Positions 46,801 through 57,594 of a DNA stretch of 64,000 bases are shown one piece after another. Source of the DNA: Pithys albifrons albifrons. Its lineage: Eukaryota > Chordata > Aves > Passeriformes > Thamnophilidae. Made by a program: the position numbers and the translations under genes. The stretch is taken from contig NC_092470.1 in assembly GCF_047495875.1 (NCBI RefSeq), positions 21,443,185 through 21,507,184 on the forward strand, given 5' to 3'. Each line of letters opens with the position of its first letter. Within the stretch, counting starts at the first letter, position 1. The notes under the pieces were generated by a model, which saw nothing but the letters and a program-made list of their open reading frames with translations, was not told where the DNA came from and made no database searches.

Positions 46801-47657
46801 TCTGGGATGGGACCAGATGGGTTTTTTAAACTGGCCTCCATTTAGGGGACAAACCACAGGTCTCTGAAGCAATTGCAAGGTTACTTTCAGCCTATCAAAG
46901 TTTATACATATCTATATAAATATATATAACTCATCCTCAAATGTACACGTGACAGGTGTGCAGATTTCTCCCCAGACCAGGATGGGATTCCATGGTTGTC
47001 CCTGGATCTGATGCCTAAGCAGGGCAGTGCCCACTGCAGGAATCCCTGAGCAGCAATTCCATGACACTTGGATTTGTGAGGTTTGATCTTTATTGGCTGA
47101 TTGGCTGCTAAACAATGTTGAATAAAATGCTAAAAACACTCAGCAAATTTATGCCTACAGACTGGCTTGGTTGCCAGTATTGGCAATTCCTTGAATTTGG
47201 ATTCAAGGACTCTTTAAAACAGCAATTAAAAATCTACTAGATTTATTAGCCAACACTTTCACAAAGAAACACCAGGTAATAAATGTGATTTATTGGCCAG
47301 TTAAACACACCTACACCTGACTCCTGAAGGATTTCCAAGCCTGCCTTACCTGACCCAACTCTCAGGTATGTGTTGCCTTCACGTTTTGCTTCCACCACAT
47401 CACTCATTCTCAGCAGAAATGGGTTTAAATGAAACTCAAGTGACTCTCCACTAAAGCCAAGCAGGCCTTACCTTGGGTGTGCTTCCTTTGATGAACTTTT
47501 TGATGGAGGACAGGAGCCCAGAGTCATTTTTCTGGGCCTTGCCCCCGCCCCCGGGGGGGGTCTCCTCCACCTCGGAGTGTTTCCGCTTGGCCCTCAGCGC
47601 CCGCTGCGGGTGCAGCTGCTTCGCCTGCTGAGAAGCTTTGCGCGTTCTCAGCCTCAT
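34842..47657 (-). CDS. CTDSPL2: CTD small phosphatase-like protein 2, complete coding region
   Basis: This is an SCP/FCP1-like HAD phosphatase that removes phosphate from serine/threonine. Twelve coding exons in transcript order: 47472-47657, 45438-45576, 44066-44215, 43418-43630, 41002-41080, 40621-40732, 39699-39785, 38419-38481, 38246-38325, 35778-35904, 35413-35508, 34842-34907. Total 1,398 bases, 465 residues, against 466 in human; all phases match. The N-terminal half is basic and low complexity ([11 protein letters not shown]). The catalytic DxDxT motif reads LDLDETLVHC, split between the exons at 40621 and 39699. [32 protein letters not shown] and the DNSP-type motif [14 protein letters not shown] follow, and the protein ends HDLLPPD. 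All catalytic residues expected of the family are present. Confidence 0.97.
36761..37258. repeat. 37-44-base minisatellite in CTDSPL2 intron
   Basis: About 12 units containing GGGCCATGGCACCCCCTGGG and CACAGCCACCACAGCC, with or without a CTGCCCA insertion. It lies in the intron between 35904 and 38246. Confidence 0.95.
39699..40732 (-). CDS. CTDSPL2: CTDSPL2 catalytic-site exons 6 and 7
   Basis: Exon 6 (40621-40732) encodes [20 protein letters not shown] and ends [11 protein letters not shown]. Exon 7 (39699-39785) begins [17 protein letters not shown]. Together they build the nucleophile motif D-L-D-E-T, whose first Asp forms the phospho-aspartate intermediate in HAD phosphatases. The intron falls exactly between Leu and the second Asp, so skipping either exon would destroy catalysis. 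Confidence 0.95.
41690..43405. repeat. 1.7-kb minisatellite abutting CTDSPL2 exon 4
   Basis: Roughly 40 units of about 36-47 bases sharing GCAGTGCCTGCAGCCCCAGG, joined by modules such as GTGTGCCATGGCAGCCCTG, GTGTGTGTGGCAGCCCTG and GGGGGACTCAGGGCAGTCC. The modules occur in mixed order. Very long open frames on both strands here are products of the repeat. Confidence 0.97.
43418..43630 (-). CDS. CTDSPL2: CTDSPL2 coding exon 4, GC-rich, abutting a 1.7-kb minisatellite
   Basis: The exon encodes [40 protein letters not shown] and then a diverged, CpG-rich stretch ending LPPLT. The first half is near-identical to mammals by memory. The second half ([18 protein letters not shown]) is rewritten with Ala, Pro, Val and Arg codons at almost unchanged length. 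Its donor (GTATGT, reading minus) lies about 12 bases from the end of the tandem array at 41,690-43,405. Confidence 0.95.
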
Positions 47658-47680
47658 CTTCACGGGCACCACATGGAAAG
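47658..47680 (-). other. CTDSPL2: CTDSPL2 5' UTR segment with a four-codon uORF
   Basis: The first coding exon begins at 47680 after the acceptor TTTTATAG. Between it and the start codon at 47657 lies ATG TGG TGC CCG TGA (47674-47660), a four-codon upstream reading frame ending two bases before the main ATG. The main ATG has AAG before it (A at -3), a good initiation context. The presence of an acceptor shows at least one further non-coding exon upstream. Confidence 0.7.
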
Positions 47681-47944
47681 CTATAAAAGGAAAACCAGCA
47701 GTACTTAGTCATTGAAGAAATGCATGAAGCCTCAGCTGCTGAATTAAGGAGTTATGCAATGCTGGCAGAGCCGTGCCGAGCTCTCACATCACCCACAGCA
47801 CAGGGAGCTGCTCGGGGGAAACCACAACACTGGCACAGGAACAAATGGGGATCACAGACCACGGGCACAGCCAACCAGCACATCAGGGAGTTTGGCACAG
47901 CCCTCCAACACAAGTGGCAGCAAGGAAAAATCTACCTGCTGGGA

Positions 47945-48016
47945 ATCACAGAATCACTGAGGCTGGAAAAGCCCTCTGAGCTCCCCGAGTCCAGCCTGTG
48001 CCTGCTCACACCTGGC
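47945..48016 (-). mobile_element. CR1 LINE 3' fragment, short
   Basis: ATCACAGAATCACTGAGGCT and GGAAAAGCCCTCTGAGCTCC are CR1 3'-end sequence in minus orientation, upstream of the first CTDSPL2 coding exon. Confidence 0.75.
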
Positions 48017-48675
48017 CAACAAGGATGGTGAAAGGACTGACTGTGTGGTGTGTGGTGTCTCCAGCCCCAAGAGACTGGACTGCAACCCAGGCAGTCCTTT
48101 CCACCCCGTGTTCCTCACCAGAGTTCATTTAAAGTCTCCACATTAAATCTGAGCTGAGGTATAAATTTACATTCGTGTCAAGTGCTCGCAGCAGGATCCA
48201 GGAGCCTGTGCACTCACTCAGTGCGGGTGAGGACAGAGAGTTCTGCAAAGGAACCCCAACTGAGCTTCACTAGGGCTGAGTTTGGGAATCACATCAGTCC
48301 TCATGGAGACTTGGGCAAAGGCAGGATTTATCAGAGTAGAGCAAAAGGCTATTCCAGGAATTGCACCCTATTTCTCTCCAGCCTTCTGATGGGCTGCTGC
48401 TATTGCCACTCCTGTGTCTCAGTCACTGTTCTCTGGGCTGGGGATGGAGCCCAGAGCTGGGCTGGTTGGAAGGGGACTCCTCATGTGCTTAAAATCATTC
48501 ACATGATGGATCAGGAGCAGAAAAATGAAGCAGCAAGGAATCCATCTGAGATGTAATGCACAGAAACACTGGTAAGAAAGCAATTGGCCTTTCCCAGCTC
48601 AAGTCATGTAAGAAGCAGGTTTTTAAAGAAAATGATATGCTTATCACAACAGGAATCAGTGTCTGCCTTTTGTGT

Positions 48676-48825
48676 GTCCATTCAGTGTGGATCTGATTGC
48701 TGTATAGACACAATAAATAGAATATTTGACATATAAGTTGCCTTTCTGCAGTCCATTTAGTGCAGATCTGATTGCTGCACAGACAGAACAAACAATGTGT
48801 AACATTTAACATGTAAGTAATGTCA
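48676..48825. repeat. Diverged 75-base direct duplication
   Basis: GTCCATTCAGTGTGGATCTG at 48676 recurs as GTCCATTTAGTGCAGATCTG at 48751, and the following GATTGCTG and ACATATAAGT/ACATGTAAGT also correspond. Two copies only, A/T-rich, about 80% alike by eye. Confidence 0.75.
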
Positions 48826-49229
48826 CAACAGGTATGTTGTTTAGGGAAAGGCCCTGGGATGAGTCACAGCCAGAGAAATACTGATAATGTTCTTCAAAAC
48901 CAGCCCAAACCCTGAACACAGCTGTGTCTGTTCCAAGGCAAAGCTCAACCTCACACAAAGGTGTTGCAGCTACACCTGCACAGCAGTCACAGCCTGCAGA
49001 GCTGGTGGGTTCTGGAGCTGGACAGGACACAGGTCCGAGGACAGAAGGAAGCTGAGAGTCCCGTGAGGCTCCACGCCCAGAGCAGTGGGCTCAGAGAGAC
49101 CCCCACATGCTGGGGGCAAAGGTGGGCACTGCGGGTGTGAGGCCAAGGCCCAGGTGGGCCCTGTGGGACAGGCAGCTCCAACTGCAGGCCAGGATTCTGT
49201 GACCTCTGTGACCTGCCAGTGACATCACA

Positions 49230-50078
49230 GAGCCACCGAGGAGGGAAAAGCCCTCTAGGACCACTGAGCGAGTCCATGGAATCCAACTGTCCCCACCACT
49301 GCCATGGCCACACTAACCAAGTCCAAGTGCCCAAGTGCCACATCCACATGTTCTTTAAATTCCTCCATGGATGGGGCCCCCACCTGTTCCCTGGGCAGCT
49401 GTGCCAGGCTGGACAACTCCTTCCAGGAAAAATTTTCCCAATATCCCAACCTGCCCCTGCCCTGGCCCAGCCTGAGGCCGTGTCCTCTCCTCCTGTCCCT
49501 GTGCCCTGGAGCAGAGCCCGACCCCCTGTCCCAGCTCCCCCCTCCTGGCAGGGATTGCAGAGCCAGAAGGTGCCCCCTGAGCCTCCTTTGCTCCAGGCTC
49601 AGCCCCCCCAGCTCCCTCAGTTGCTCCTGCTGCTCCAGCCCCTTCCCAGCTCCACTCCCTGCCCTGGGCACCTCCAGCCCCTTCCCAGCTCCATTCCCTG
49701 CCCTGGGCACCTCCAGCCCCTTCCCAGCTCCATTCCCTGCCCTGGGCACCTCCAGCCCCTTCCCAGCTCCATTTCCTGCCCTGGGCACCTCCAGCCCCTT
49801 CCCAGCTCCATTCCCTACCCTGGGCACCTGCAGCCCCTTCCCAGCTCCATTCCCTGCCCTGGGCACCTCCAGCCCCTTCCCAGCTCCATTCCCTGCCCTG
49901 GGCACCTCCAGCCCCTTCCCAGCTCCATTCCCTACCCTGGACACCTGCAGCCCCTCAGTGTCTCCCCTGCCATGAGGGGCCCAGAGCTGCTCCAGGGCTG
50001 GAGGTGCCCCAGCAGTGCCAGCACAGGGACGGGCACTGCCCTGGGGCTGCCCCACACGGGTGTATTGGCCACACTAAA
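49230..50078 (-). mobile_element. CR1 LINE fragment interrupted by an internal minisatellite
   Basis: CR1 landmarks run in order: GGAAAAGCCCTCTAGGACCA, TGCCACATCCACATGTTC, GGGCAGCTGTGCCAGGCTGG and GCCTGAGGCCGTGTCCTCTC, then eight tandem copies of one 39-base CR1 segment (49633-49944). CR1 then resumes with CAGTGTCTCCCCTGCCATGA, GGGGCCCAGAGCTGCTCC and TTGGCCACAC. The array is therefore an expansion inside the element. Confidence 0.8.
49633..49944. repeat. 39-base minisatellite of CR1 origin, eight copies
   Basis: Period exactly 39: units start at 49633, 49672, 49711, 49750, 49789, 49828, 49867 and 49906. The core is CCCTGCCCTGGGCACCTCC plus CAGCCCCTTCCCAGCTCCAT. Flanks on both sides are CR1 sequence in the same orientation. 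Confidence 0.93.
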
Positions 50079-52874
50079 CAAATGTGTGTAAAAAGGAGCT
50101 AGAACAGAGTGTTTAAACACTGAAGGGACACTCACACCAGACAAATTCCAATTTGAGAATCAAAATGTTACTTAAAATTTTCTGCAGCACAAGTTGCCTG
50201 ATTGTTCTAGAACAAACATGTATTAGGCAGACAAAAGATGAACCCATTTAATACTTGTCAATGCCAAGTATGTGCAGCTACTGCTCAGAGCACTGAACTC
50301 CTGTGCAGGGCCCTGCCAGAGCCCTGTGCCTCACTGCACACCCCGGGCATCACACCCAGCGTTGGAAACAGCCCCCAGGGACTCAGCAACAGGTCCCTGC
50401 AATCCTCTCACAGCCAGGTTTGCTCTCCTGGTGCCTGCTCTCCTTGGCAGGCAGCTTTGACTCACAGCCGTGGTTCTCCCCTGCACCAAACACAAAGCAG
50501 CTCCAAAACTTCACACAGTCAAAGCCATCAAGTCCAAACGTGTAGGAGAATTCCCTTCCTCAGCTCTCCAGGATCTGGAGTGCCCCAGCAGGTGCCACCC
50601 CCGATGGCACAGCCAGGGATTGGGGACCTTGGCAGGGAGCTGTGCTGAGGGACCAACACTCCTGCAGGGGTGAGGAGAGAGAAATCCTTCCACAGTTACC
50701 ATGAACCAGAAAAGGAGGGGAGGGAAAGGAAAAACCACGATCTTCAAAACAGAAATACTGGGAAAGAGGGACTGAATGGAATTGTCAATCAACAATTTGT
50801 GGGACAGGAAAATAAAATAAAAAAGCAGCAACTGAAGGAGCCATGGCTGCAATAAATTCCATTTTCCCGAGTCCACACATGAGTATGAGGCTCCCTACCC
50901 TGTGCATGCTGTTGTTATTCTGTGCCACAGGTACCCTGTACCTACAGGAAAGAAATTCCTGTGAATGACTCATATTTCAAACCAAGAGCACACCTGCAAT
51001 CTGCAGTTAGGGGTGGCTTTTTCCCACCACATGACACTGCTGTTTCTGTTTTCCCCCAGACTATTAAAAGAGGAATTAGGTGAGGCACATCTAATTACAG
51101 GGTTTAGGGCTTTCTGATACAGGAAAAAGTTGAAGATGGTAAAAGAACAATAGACATGAACAATAGGAAGAGATAAGTGACAAGAAAAGTTAAATACAGT
51201 GTGGAAGGATTTCTCTCCATTCAGTTTGGCACTCAGGAATAACAGGGAACTGCCAGCACAGGAATCCATCCATTCCAAGCCTCCAGAGCATTCAGACAAC
51301 ACAGTGTAACTCAGTGACAGGAACACAGGAGGCAAAAGACTTGTAGTCATTTATCTGGCTTTTTTCCTGCAACATTTTTTACACAAAGGCAAGAAGGCGT
51401 TAAATGGTTTTTAACTTCTGGATTTTGAGCAAGAGCATCAGTGCAAGGTGTGGATCCAGAGGCACCTGTGACCAACACAGAGCTGTGACCTGTGCCCAGG
51501 TTTGGCAGCTGTGACAACCGGGGGGGTTGGATCTGAGGGAGTGGCAGGTCAGGGGCCCAGCCCAGCCCTCCCTGCTGAGCTGCCTGTGCTTTTCACACAC
51601 TCCTGGATCTCTTGGCAGCTCCACTGACAGAGGAATCAAGAACAAATATTTTCTTCAGTTTGCTTTTAAACAAGTAATACCAAAGGTATTTTGTCAGCAC
51701 ATTTCATGCCTGTGATGTGACCCAGATTTCGGCATGAGGAACATCCCAAGGAGGGACGAGCTCCCTGGGCTGGCTGAGATCACTCACCCGGGGCTCGGGA
51801 TGCTCTCAGGAAACACAGACCTGCTGCAGGGACCCCTGAGCCAGCACAGGGAAGGGACACGCTGGGCAGGGATTTGAGAGGAGCAATGTGGGCCAAAGAG
51901 AGGCCCCAGTGGAATCACCCACCTGTCTGGACTCAAATAAAGCCCCAGGAATGACTGGCAGACAAAGCCCTTCATCCCCACAGGCCCCAACGCACTCCAC
52001 AAACTTCAAGGAAATGCTTTTTATTCATTCAAAGATGTTGAGACTTTTCCCCCAAAGACTCTTGGCCTTTCTTTATGTGACTTACTCTCCTTCCCTCGAA
52101 AATTACAGCAATTTCACGTTACTCCAGTGGATGTATTTAGTAACAATAGTTAGGAATTTTAATTATCAAAGGTGCAATGCAAATGCCAGCTCAAAACTGT
52201 TTTACTGAAAGCCCCTTTTCGGCTCCTCCCCATCCTCCAGGGCACTAAATCGTTTCCATCTGAAATAAAATCCTGCTTGAAATCCATGGCCTTCAGTGCC
52301 CTTGTTTGAATCCTGATCCCTCAGGACATCTACCTTGTGCTCACACACTCAGTTCTACTCTCCCAAAGTCTGAGCATCTCCCCTAAACCAAACAAGTCCT
52401 GCCAAAGACTCAGCCAAAGAACGACGGCGGCTTTTTAGAACTGGCCTCAACAGAAAGGAGATTTTCTGTTCCGCTGCCTTCCTGCTCCAGCCATCATATT
52501 TCTGTTTTGCTGCTGCTTTGCTAGTGAGGCTTTGTTTTGATTATACCAAATGCATTTGGAACTGAAAGTTTATTCCCTCCTGGCCAAGTTATTTTTCTCT
52601 TTGCAACTGAGGGCACGCGCTGGAAATGAGTTCAGGCTTTCCACACCACCCAAGGAATGAACCCCGAGAGCTGCCCAGTCATGGCAGAGCAAACCCCAAG
52701 CCAGCTGCCAGAGCAAGGCACTGCCTGCAGCCCCTGGTGTGCCAAGATGGGAATTCCACCGGTCCCCCTCAGGTCCTGGGGGCTCCCCCAGAGCTGGGGA
52801 AAGGGAACTCAGCAGTGCCCAAGTTTGAGAGGAGCAGGAACAGACTCCACAGCCCCAGCGCTGCCCCTGCCGGG
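50079..52874. other. Non-coding stretch upstream of CTDSPL2 coding exons
   Basis: Mostly single-copy, moderately A/T-rich sequence with no exon, repeat array or RNA gene that I can recognise. It is probably part of the 5' UTR intron of CTDSPL2. Confidence 0.5.
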
Positions 52875-54388
52875 ACTCGGGGGGGCCCGGCTGTCCCGGG
52901 GCTCTGCACATCCAGTCCACTCTGCCAGGGAAGGGCCCGGCTGTCCCGGGGCTCTGCACATCCAGTCCACAGTGCTGGGGGGGGCCCGGCTGTCCCAGGG
53001 CTCTGCACATCCAGTCCACACTGCCAGGGGAGGGCCCGGCTGTCCCGGGGCTCTGCACATCCAGTCCACGCTGCCAGGGAAGGGCCCGGCTGTCCTGGGG
53101 CTCTCTGCACATCCAGTCCACTCTGCCAGGGGAGGGCCCGGCTGTCCTGGGGCTCTCTGCACATCCAGTCAACTCTGCCAGGGAAGGGCCCGGCTGTCCC
53201 GGGGCTCTGCACATCCAGTTCACACTGCCAGGGAAGGGCCCGGCTGTCCCGGGGCTCTGCACATCCAATCCACTCTGCCAGGGGGGCCCAGCTGTCCCGG
53301 GGCTCTCTGCACATCCAATGCACTCTGCCAGAGGAGGGCCCGGCTGTCCCAGGGCTCTGCACATCCAGTCCACACTGCCAGAGGGTGCCCGGCTGTCCCG
53401 GGGCTCTGCACATCCAGTCCACTCTGCCAGAGGAGGGCCCGGCTGTCCCGGGGCTCTGCACATCCAGTCCACACTGCCAGGGAAGGGCCCAGCTGTCCCG
53501 GGGCTCTCTGCACATCCAATGCACTCTGCCAGGGAAGGGCCCGGCTGTCCTGGGGCTCTGCACATCCAATGCACTCTGCCAGGGGAGGGCCCGGCTGTCC
53601 CAGGGCTCTGCACATCCAGTCCACTCTGCCAGGGGGGGCCCGGCTGTCCCGGGGCTCTCTGCACATCCAGTCCACAGTGCCGGGGAGGGCCCGGCTGTCC
53701 CGGGGCTCTGCACATCCAGTCCACACTGCCAGAGGAGGGCCCGGCTGTCCCGGGGCTCTGCACATCCAGTCCACACTGCCAGGGAGGGCCCGGCTGTCCC
53801 GGGGCTCTGCACATCCAATGCACTCTGCCAGGGGGGGCCCGGCTGTCCCGGGGCTCTGCACATCCAATGCACTCTGCCAGGGAAGGGCCCGGCTGTCCCG
53901 GGGCTCTGCACATCCAATGCACTCTGCCAGGGGAGGGCCCGGCTGTCCTGGGGCTCTCTGCACATCCAATGCACTCTGCCAGGGGAGGGCCCGGCTGTCC
54001 CGGGGCTCTGCACATCCAGTCCACTCTGCCAGGGGAGGGCCCGGCTGTCCCGGGGCTCTCTGCACATCCAGTCCACTCTGCCAGGGGAGGGCCCGGCTGT
54101 CCCGGGGCTCTGCACATCCAATGCACTCTGCCAGGGGGGGCCCGGCTGTCCCGGGGCTCTGCACATCCAATGCACTCTGCCAGGGGAGGGCCCGGCTGTC
54201 CCGGGGCTCTGCACATCCAATGCACTCTGCCAGGGAAGGGCCCGGCTGTCCTGGGGCTCTCTGCACATCCAGTCCACTCTGCCAGGGGAGGGCCCGGCTG
54301 TCCTGGGGCTCTCTGCACATCCAATGCACTCTGCCAGGGAAGGGCCCGGCTGTCCCAGGGCTCTGCACATCCAGTCCACAGTGCCGGG
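52875..54388. repeat. 1.5-kb minisatellite, about 29 units, upstream of CTDSPL2 coding exons
   Basis: Units of about 48-53 bases with GGGCCCGGCTGTCCCGGGGC, TCTGCACATCCAGTCCACTC and TGCCAGGGGA. Variants include CTCTCTGC (two extra bases) and CAATGCACT for CAGTCCACT. The long frames in all six phases lack stops only because the repeat does. Confidence 0.97.
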
Positions 54389-55924
54389 CACACAGGGAGC
54401 TATTTCTGGCCTCAGCTCCCTCTCACTACACCCCTGGCACACACAGGTTGCAAACACTTCCTCAGCAGACCTGCCAGGATGTCTGACCACAAAAAATCCT
54501 GAGGAATTATTTAATTGTTCAGCTCATTCATGTTAGTTATCTTTCCAATTAAAAGAAAACAAGAATGTTAATGCCAAGTAAGTCTGTGCTGGACTCTGGA
54601 AGGCACAGAGCAACTCCTCCATTTGTCAGAGAACACTGACATGTTTGCAAGGCTACACAGCAGCAGAGCTGCCTCTTGCTCATCTCTTGCTCCTCTTCAC
54701 CTCAATCCTGCTCTGGGATCACAACCACAGTCACATCCCACAGGACTGGGTCAGCTTCCTATGCTTTAAAGTGCTAGATAAGGGTTTGGCTGTTCCTTTG
54801 GCCTTAAAAAGGGCAGACTATTTTTACTGCAGGATAAAAAGTCTTTAAGTGATAATATGATTCTTGTTGCCCTGGAAAACACTTTTCCTTGGTACACTAT
54901 TTAAACCTGATTCTTTCACAACTTCTTTCTTGCATGGTACACTTCATTCTTGTAAAATTGCACAGTCTGACATTAACTTGTGCATGTTCCTAAGGTAAAA
55001 CTGACAGGAATGTAAGTGTTAAAGGTTTAACAGCTTCACCAATTTGTGAGTGATATGATGCTTTTACATGTAACCTTAACATCTAAAATTGAGACAGGGT
55101 GAACTTGAATCTTATCTGGTCTCAAAGACTTGCCTGAAATGAGTTTCACAGACCTGCCTGACTCCATCACAATGAGGTTATTTGACATGTTTTATTTTCT
55201 TCCTTTTTCCCCCCCTGCTTTATTTTGGGAGAAAAATCCACAAGAAAAAACCCCCAAACCTCATTGCCTACTCAGTGGAAAGTTATACAAAGATTCTGGT
55301 CAATATTCCAATAATACAACGTACAATAAGCACGAGTTACAAATGAGAACAGAAGTTTTGAAAGGCAAAACTGCTCTGCCCTCACACTGTAACGTTTCCA
55401 GTCTTGACTGCACCCTGATTTCCATGTATTTAATTCACAGGGTAACACCCCAGGCTGGTCCAATGTACCTCTGCCACTCCAAAGTGAGTGAGATGGAACA
55501 AAATAATAACTTTATGGCTGTGAAGTGCCAGAGATGGCCCTGCAGACAGCCAGGGAATTGCTCTGAGTGAGAAGGGGGTGTCTGGCACATGCCTCACTTT
55601 GGAGAGTTTATGTCTGAGGGGTTTTTTGAGTGGAGAAAAGAGCAGTGTCTGTCCTGCCCCAGGGAAGGGGCAGAGCTGAGCTCTGGAGCTCCAGCAACAG
55701 GTGGAAAAGCTTCTCCCTGACATGCAGAGAACTCTGCACAGATTGGCAGAGTGGATGCTGACTGGAGGCTTTAACCCTCTTTACAGACTTTTCACTCTGA
55801 TCCACCCCTTCCATCAGCTGCCACGAGCTCCTTCCCCAGAGGGTTCAACACAAACATGTCACAGTGCCCAGGCCTCTCTGCCTCCTCCTGGACAGGGACC
55901 TGCCCCAGCCATGGGGATTGGAGT

Positions 55925-56057
55925 TTGGGGACCTGCTCCAGCCACAGAGTTTGGGGACCTGCCCCAGCCACGGGGTTTGGGGACCTGCCCCAGCCATGGG
56001 GTTTGGGGACCTGCCCCAGCCATGGGGTTTGGGGACCTGTCCCAGCCCTGGGGTTTG
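55925..56057. repeat. 26-base minisatellite, five copies
   Basis: Units of TTTGGGGACCTGCCCCAGCC plus ATGGGG or ACGGGG, in the non-coding region upstream of CTDSPL2. Confidence 0.93.
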
Positions 56058-57293
56058 AGCTGCTGGGAGAGAAGCCTCCTCTGCCCCACTCAGTGCTCTG
56101 GTTTAGCACAGCACACTCAGGTGGGGCCCTGGGACTGGAGCTCAGCCCCTGCAGGAGGGGACCAGCCCAAGGTAAAACCCCCAGAAAGCAGAGAACACCC
56201 ACAGAGTGACCCCCAGGCCCCCCCAGCCCAGTGCCCTCCCAGCTGCACACCCAGACCCCGGGGAGCAGACAGGGCAGTGGGCACTGATCACCACACTGAC
56301 TGGGGTTTCAAACCAACACTGACCTGCCAAATGCTCAGAGCAGCCTCTACCTCTGTGCCCAGTAACTGTGACCAACCCCTGCCCTCTGCAGGCAGAGCCT
56401 CCCAGATTCCCATGGAATGGCACAAACAGCCACACTCTGTGACCTCCCAGCCCTCGGCCCAGCAGGGAGCAGAGAACACACCAAGCACAGAAGGAGCACA
56501 GAGCAATCCCCCGAGATGATCCTTTCACTTTGGAAGCACCAGCCACTGACGAGAAATGCTTATTTTTTAATCTTAAACTATTTTATGGTTTGGAACCCTA
56601 TTATGTTAATTGACTGAGGACATTTTTATATTAACTATTAATCTTTGAGACTGAACATTATCAAACCTTTTCCAGGTATATAACAAACCAATTTACTATC
56701 AAAAGACAATTATCTTCAGATAAGTCCAACAGGGTAATTACAGCCAATAATTAAGCCTGACACCTCTTCACCTGGACTGCATCTCTGCAGCCCATTTTGC
56801 CAACTGAGCTCTCAGGGTTTTCCCCTCAGTGCCAGGGTCTTTCTAGTCCCTGTGCAACACAGAAGTAAAGCACTCTAAACTCTGTAGTCACCACTGTTTA
56901 GCAATATCACCTCAGCTACACTCAAGTCTTCAGAAGTTTCTTTCCAATCTCTATTTTTAAGAACATAAAAGTATCAAAATTACACTAACTTTGTTTTCCT
57001 CTATAATATTCACCAGTTCTGGCTTGATAAGCAAAATAAACAAGCTTTTCCAAGTGTATTTAAATTGATTTAATTACAACTGCCTGGTCTTGATATGAGT
57101 TTAAGTGCCAGATAAAGTAAGGCAGGTAACTCAATCAAAGATACTGTAGTTAAATCCTGTATACACAATGCCTTGACCACTCTTGTAAATCTTTCTGCTA
57201 TCTATTAAATACTTTAACTTTTGTATGCTGTTCTCCCCCTCTGAAAACAAACCCTAAAACTTGAGTTCACACTGTGCTTTTCTTTGGTGAGCA

Positions 57294-57594
57294 CAGGACA
57301 GTTCCCAGGGAGCCAGACCCAGGAGCTTTCCTTTGTCCCTTCCCTTCCCTGACAGACTCTGCCCACCATTCCCAGGCACAGAACAATTCCCAGAGAGTCA
57401 GAATAAGGAGCTTTCCCCCTGGCAGACCCTGCCCATCATTCCAGGACAGAGAACAATTCCCAGAGAGTCAGAATAAGGAGCTTTCCCCCTGACAGACTCT
57501 GCCCATCATTCCCAGGCACAGAACAATTCCCAGAGAGTCAGAATAAGGAGCTTTCCCCCTGACAGACCCTGCCCATCATTCCCAGGCTCACCCC
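57294..57594. repeat. 70-base tandem repeat, about four copies
   Basis: GAACAATTCCCAGAGAGTCA recurs at 57381, 57451 and 57521, an exact 70-base period, with a diverged first copy from about 57294 (GGACAGTTCCCAGGGAGCCA). Confidence 0.95.

Noticed and set aside
52570..54536. Open frames of about 570-640 codons in several phases and both strands
   Set aside because: Again a product of the stop-free unit of the minisatellite, not a protein. Multiple frames are equally open and no splice or start context supports any.
55130..55570. 146-codon plus-strand frame
   Set aside because: No family resemblance, no plausible splice or promoter context, ordinary length for chance in this composition.
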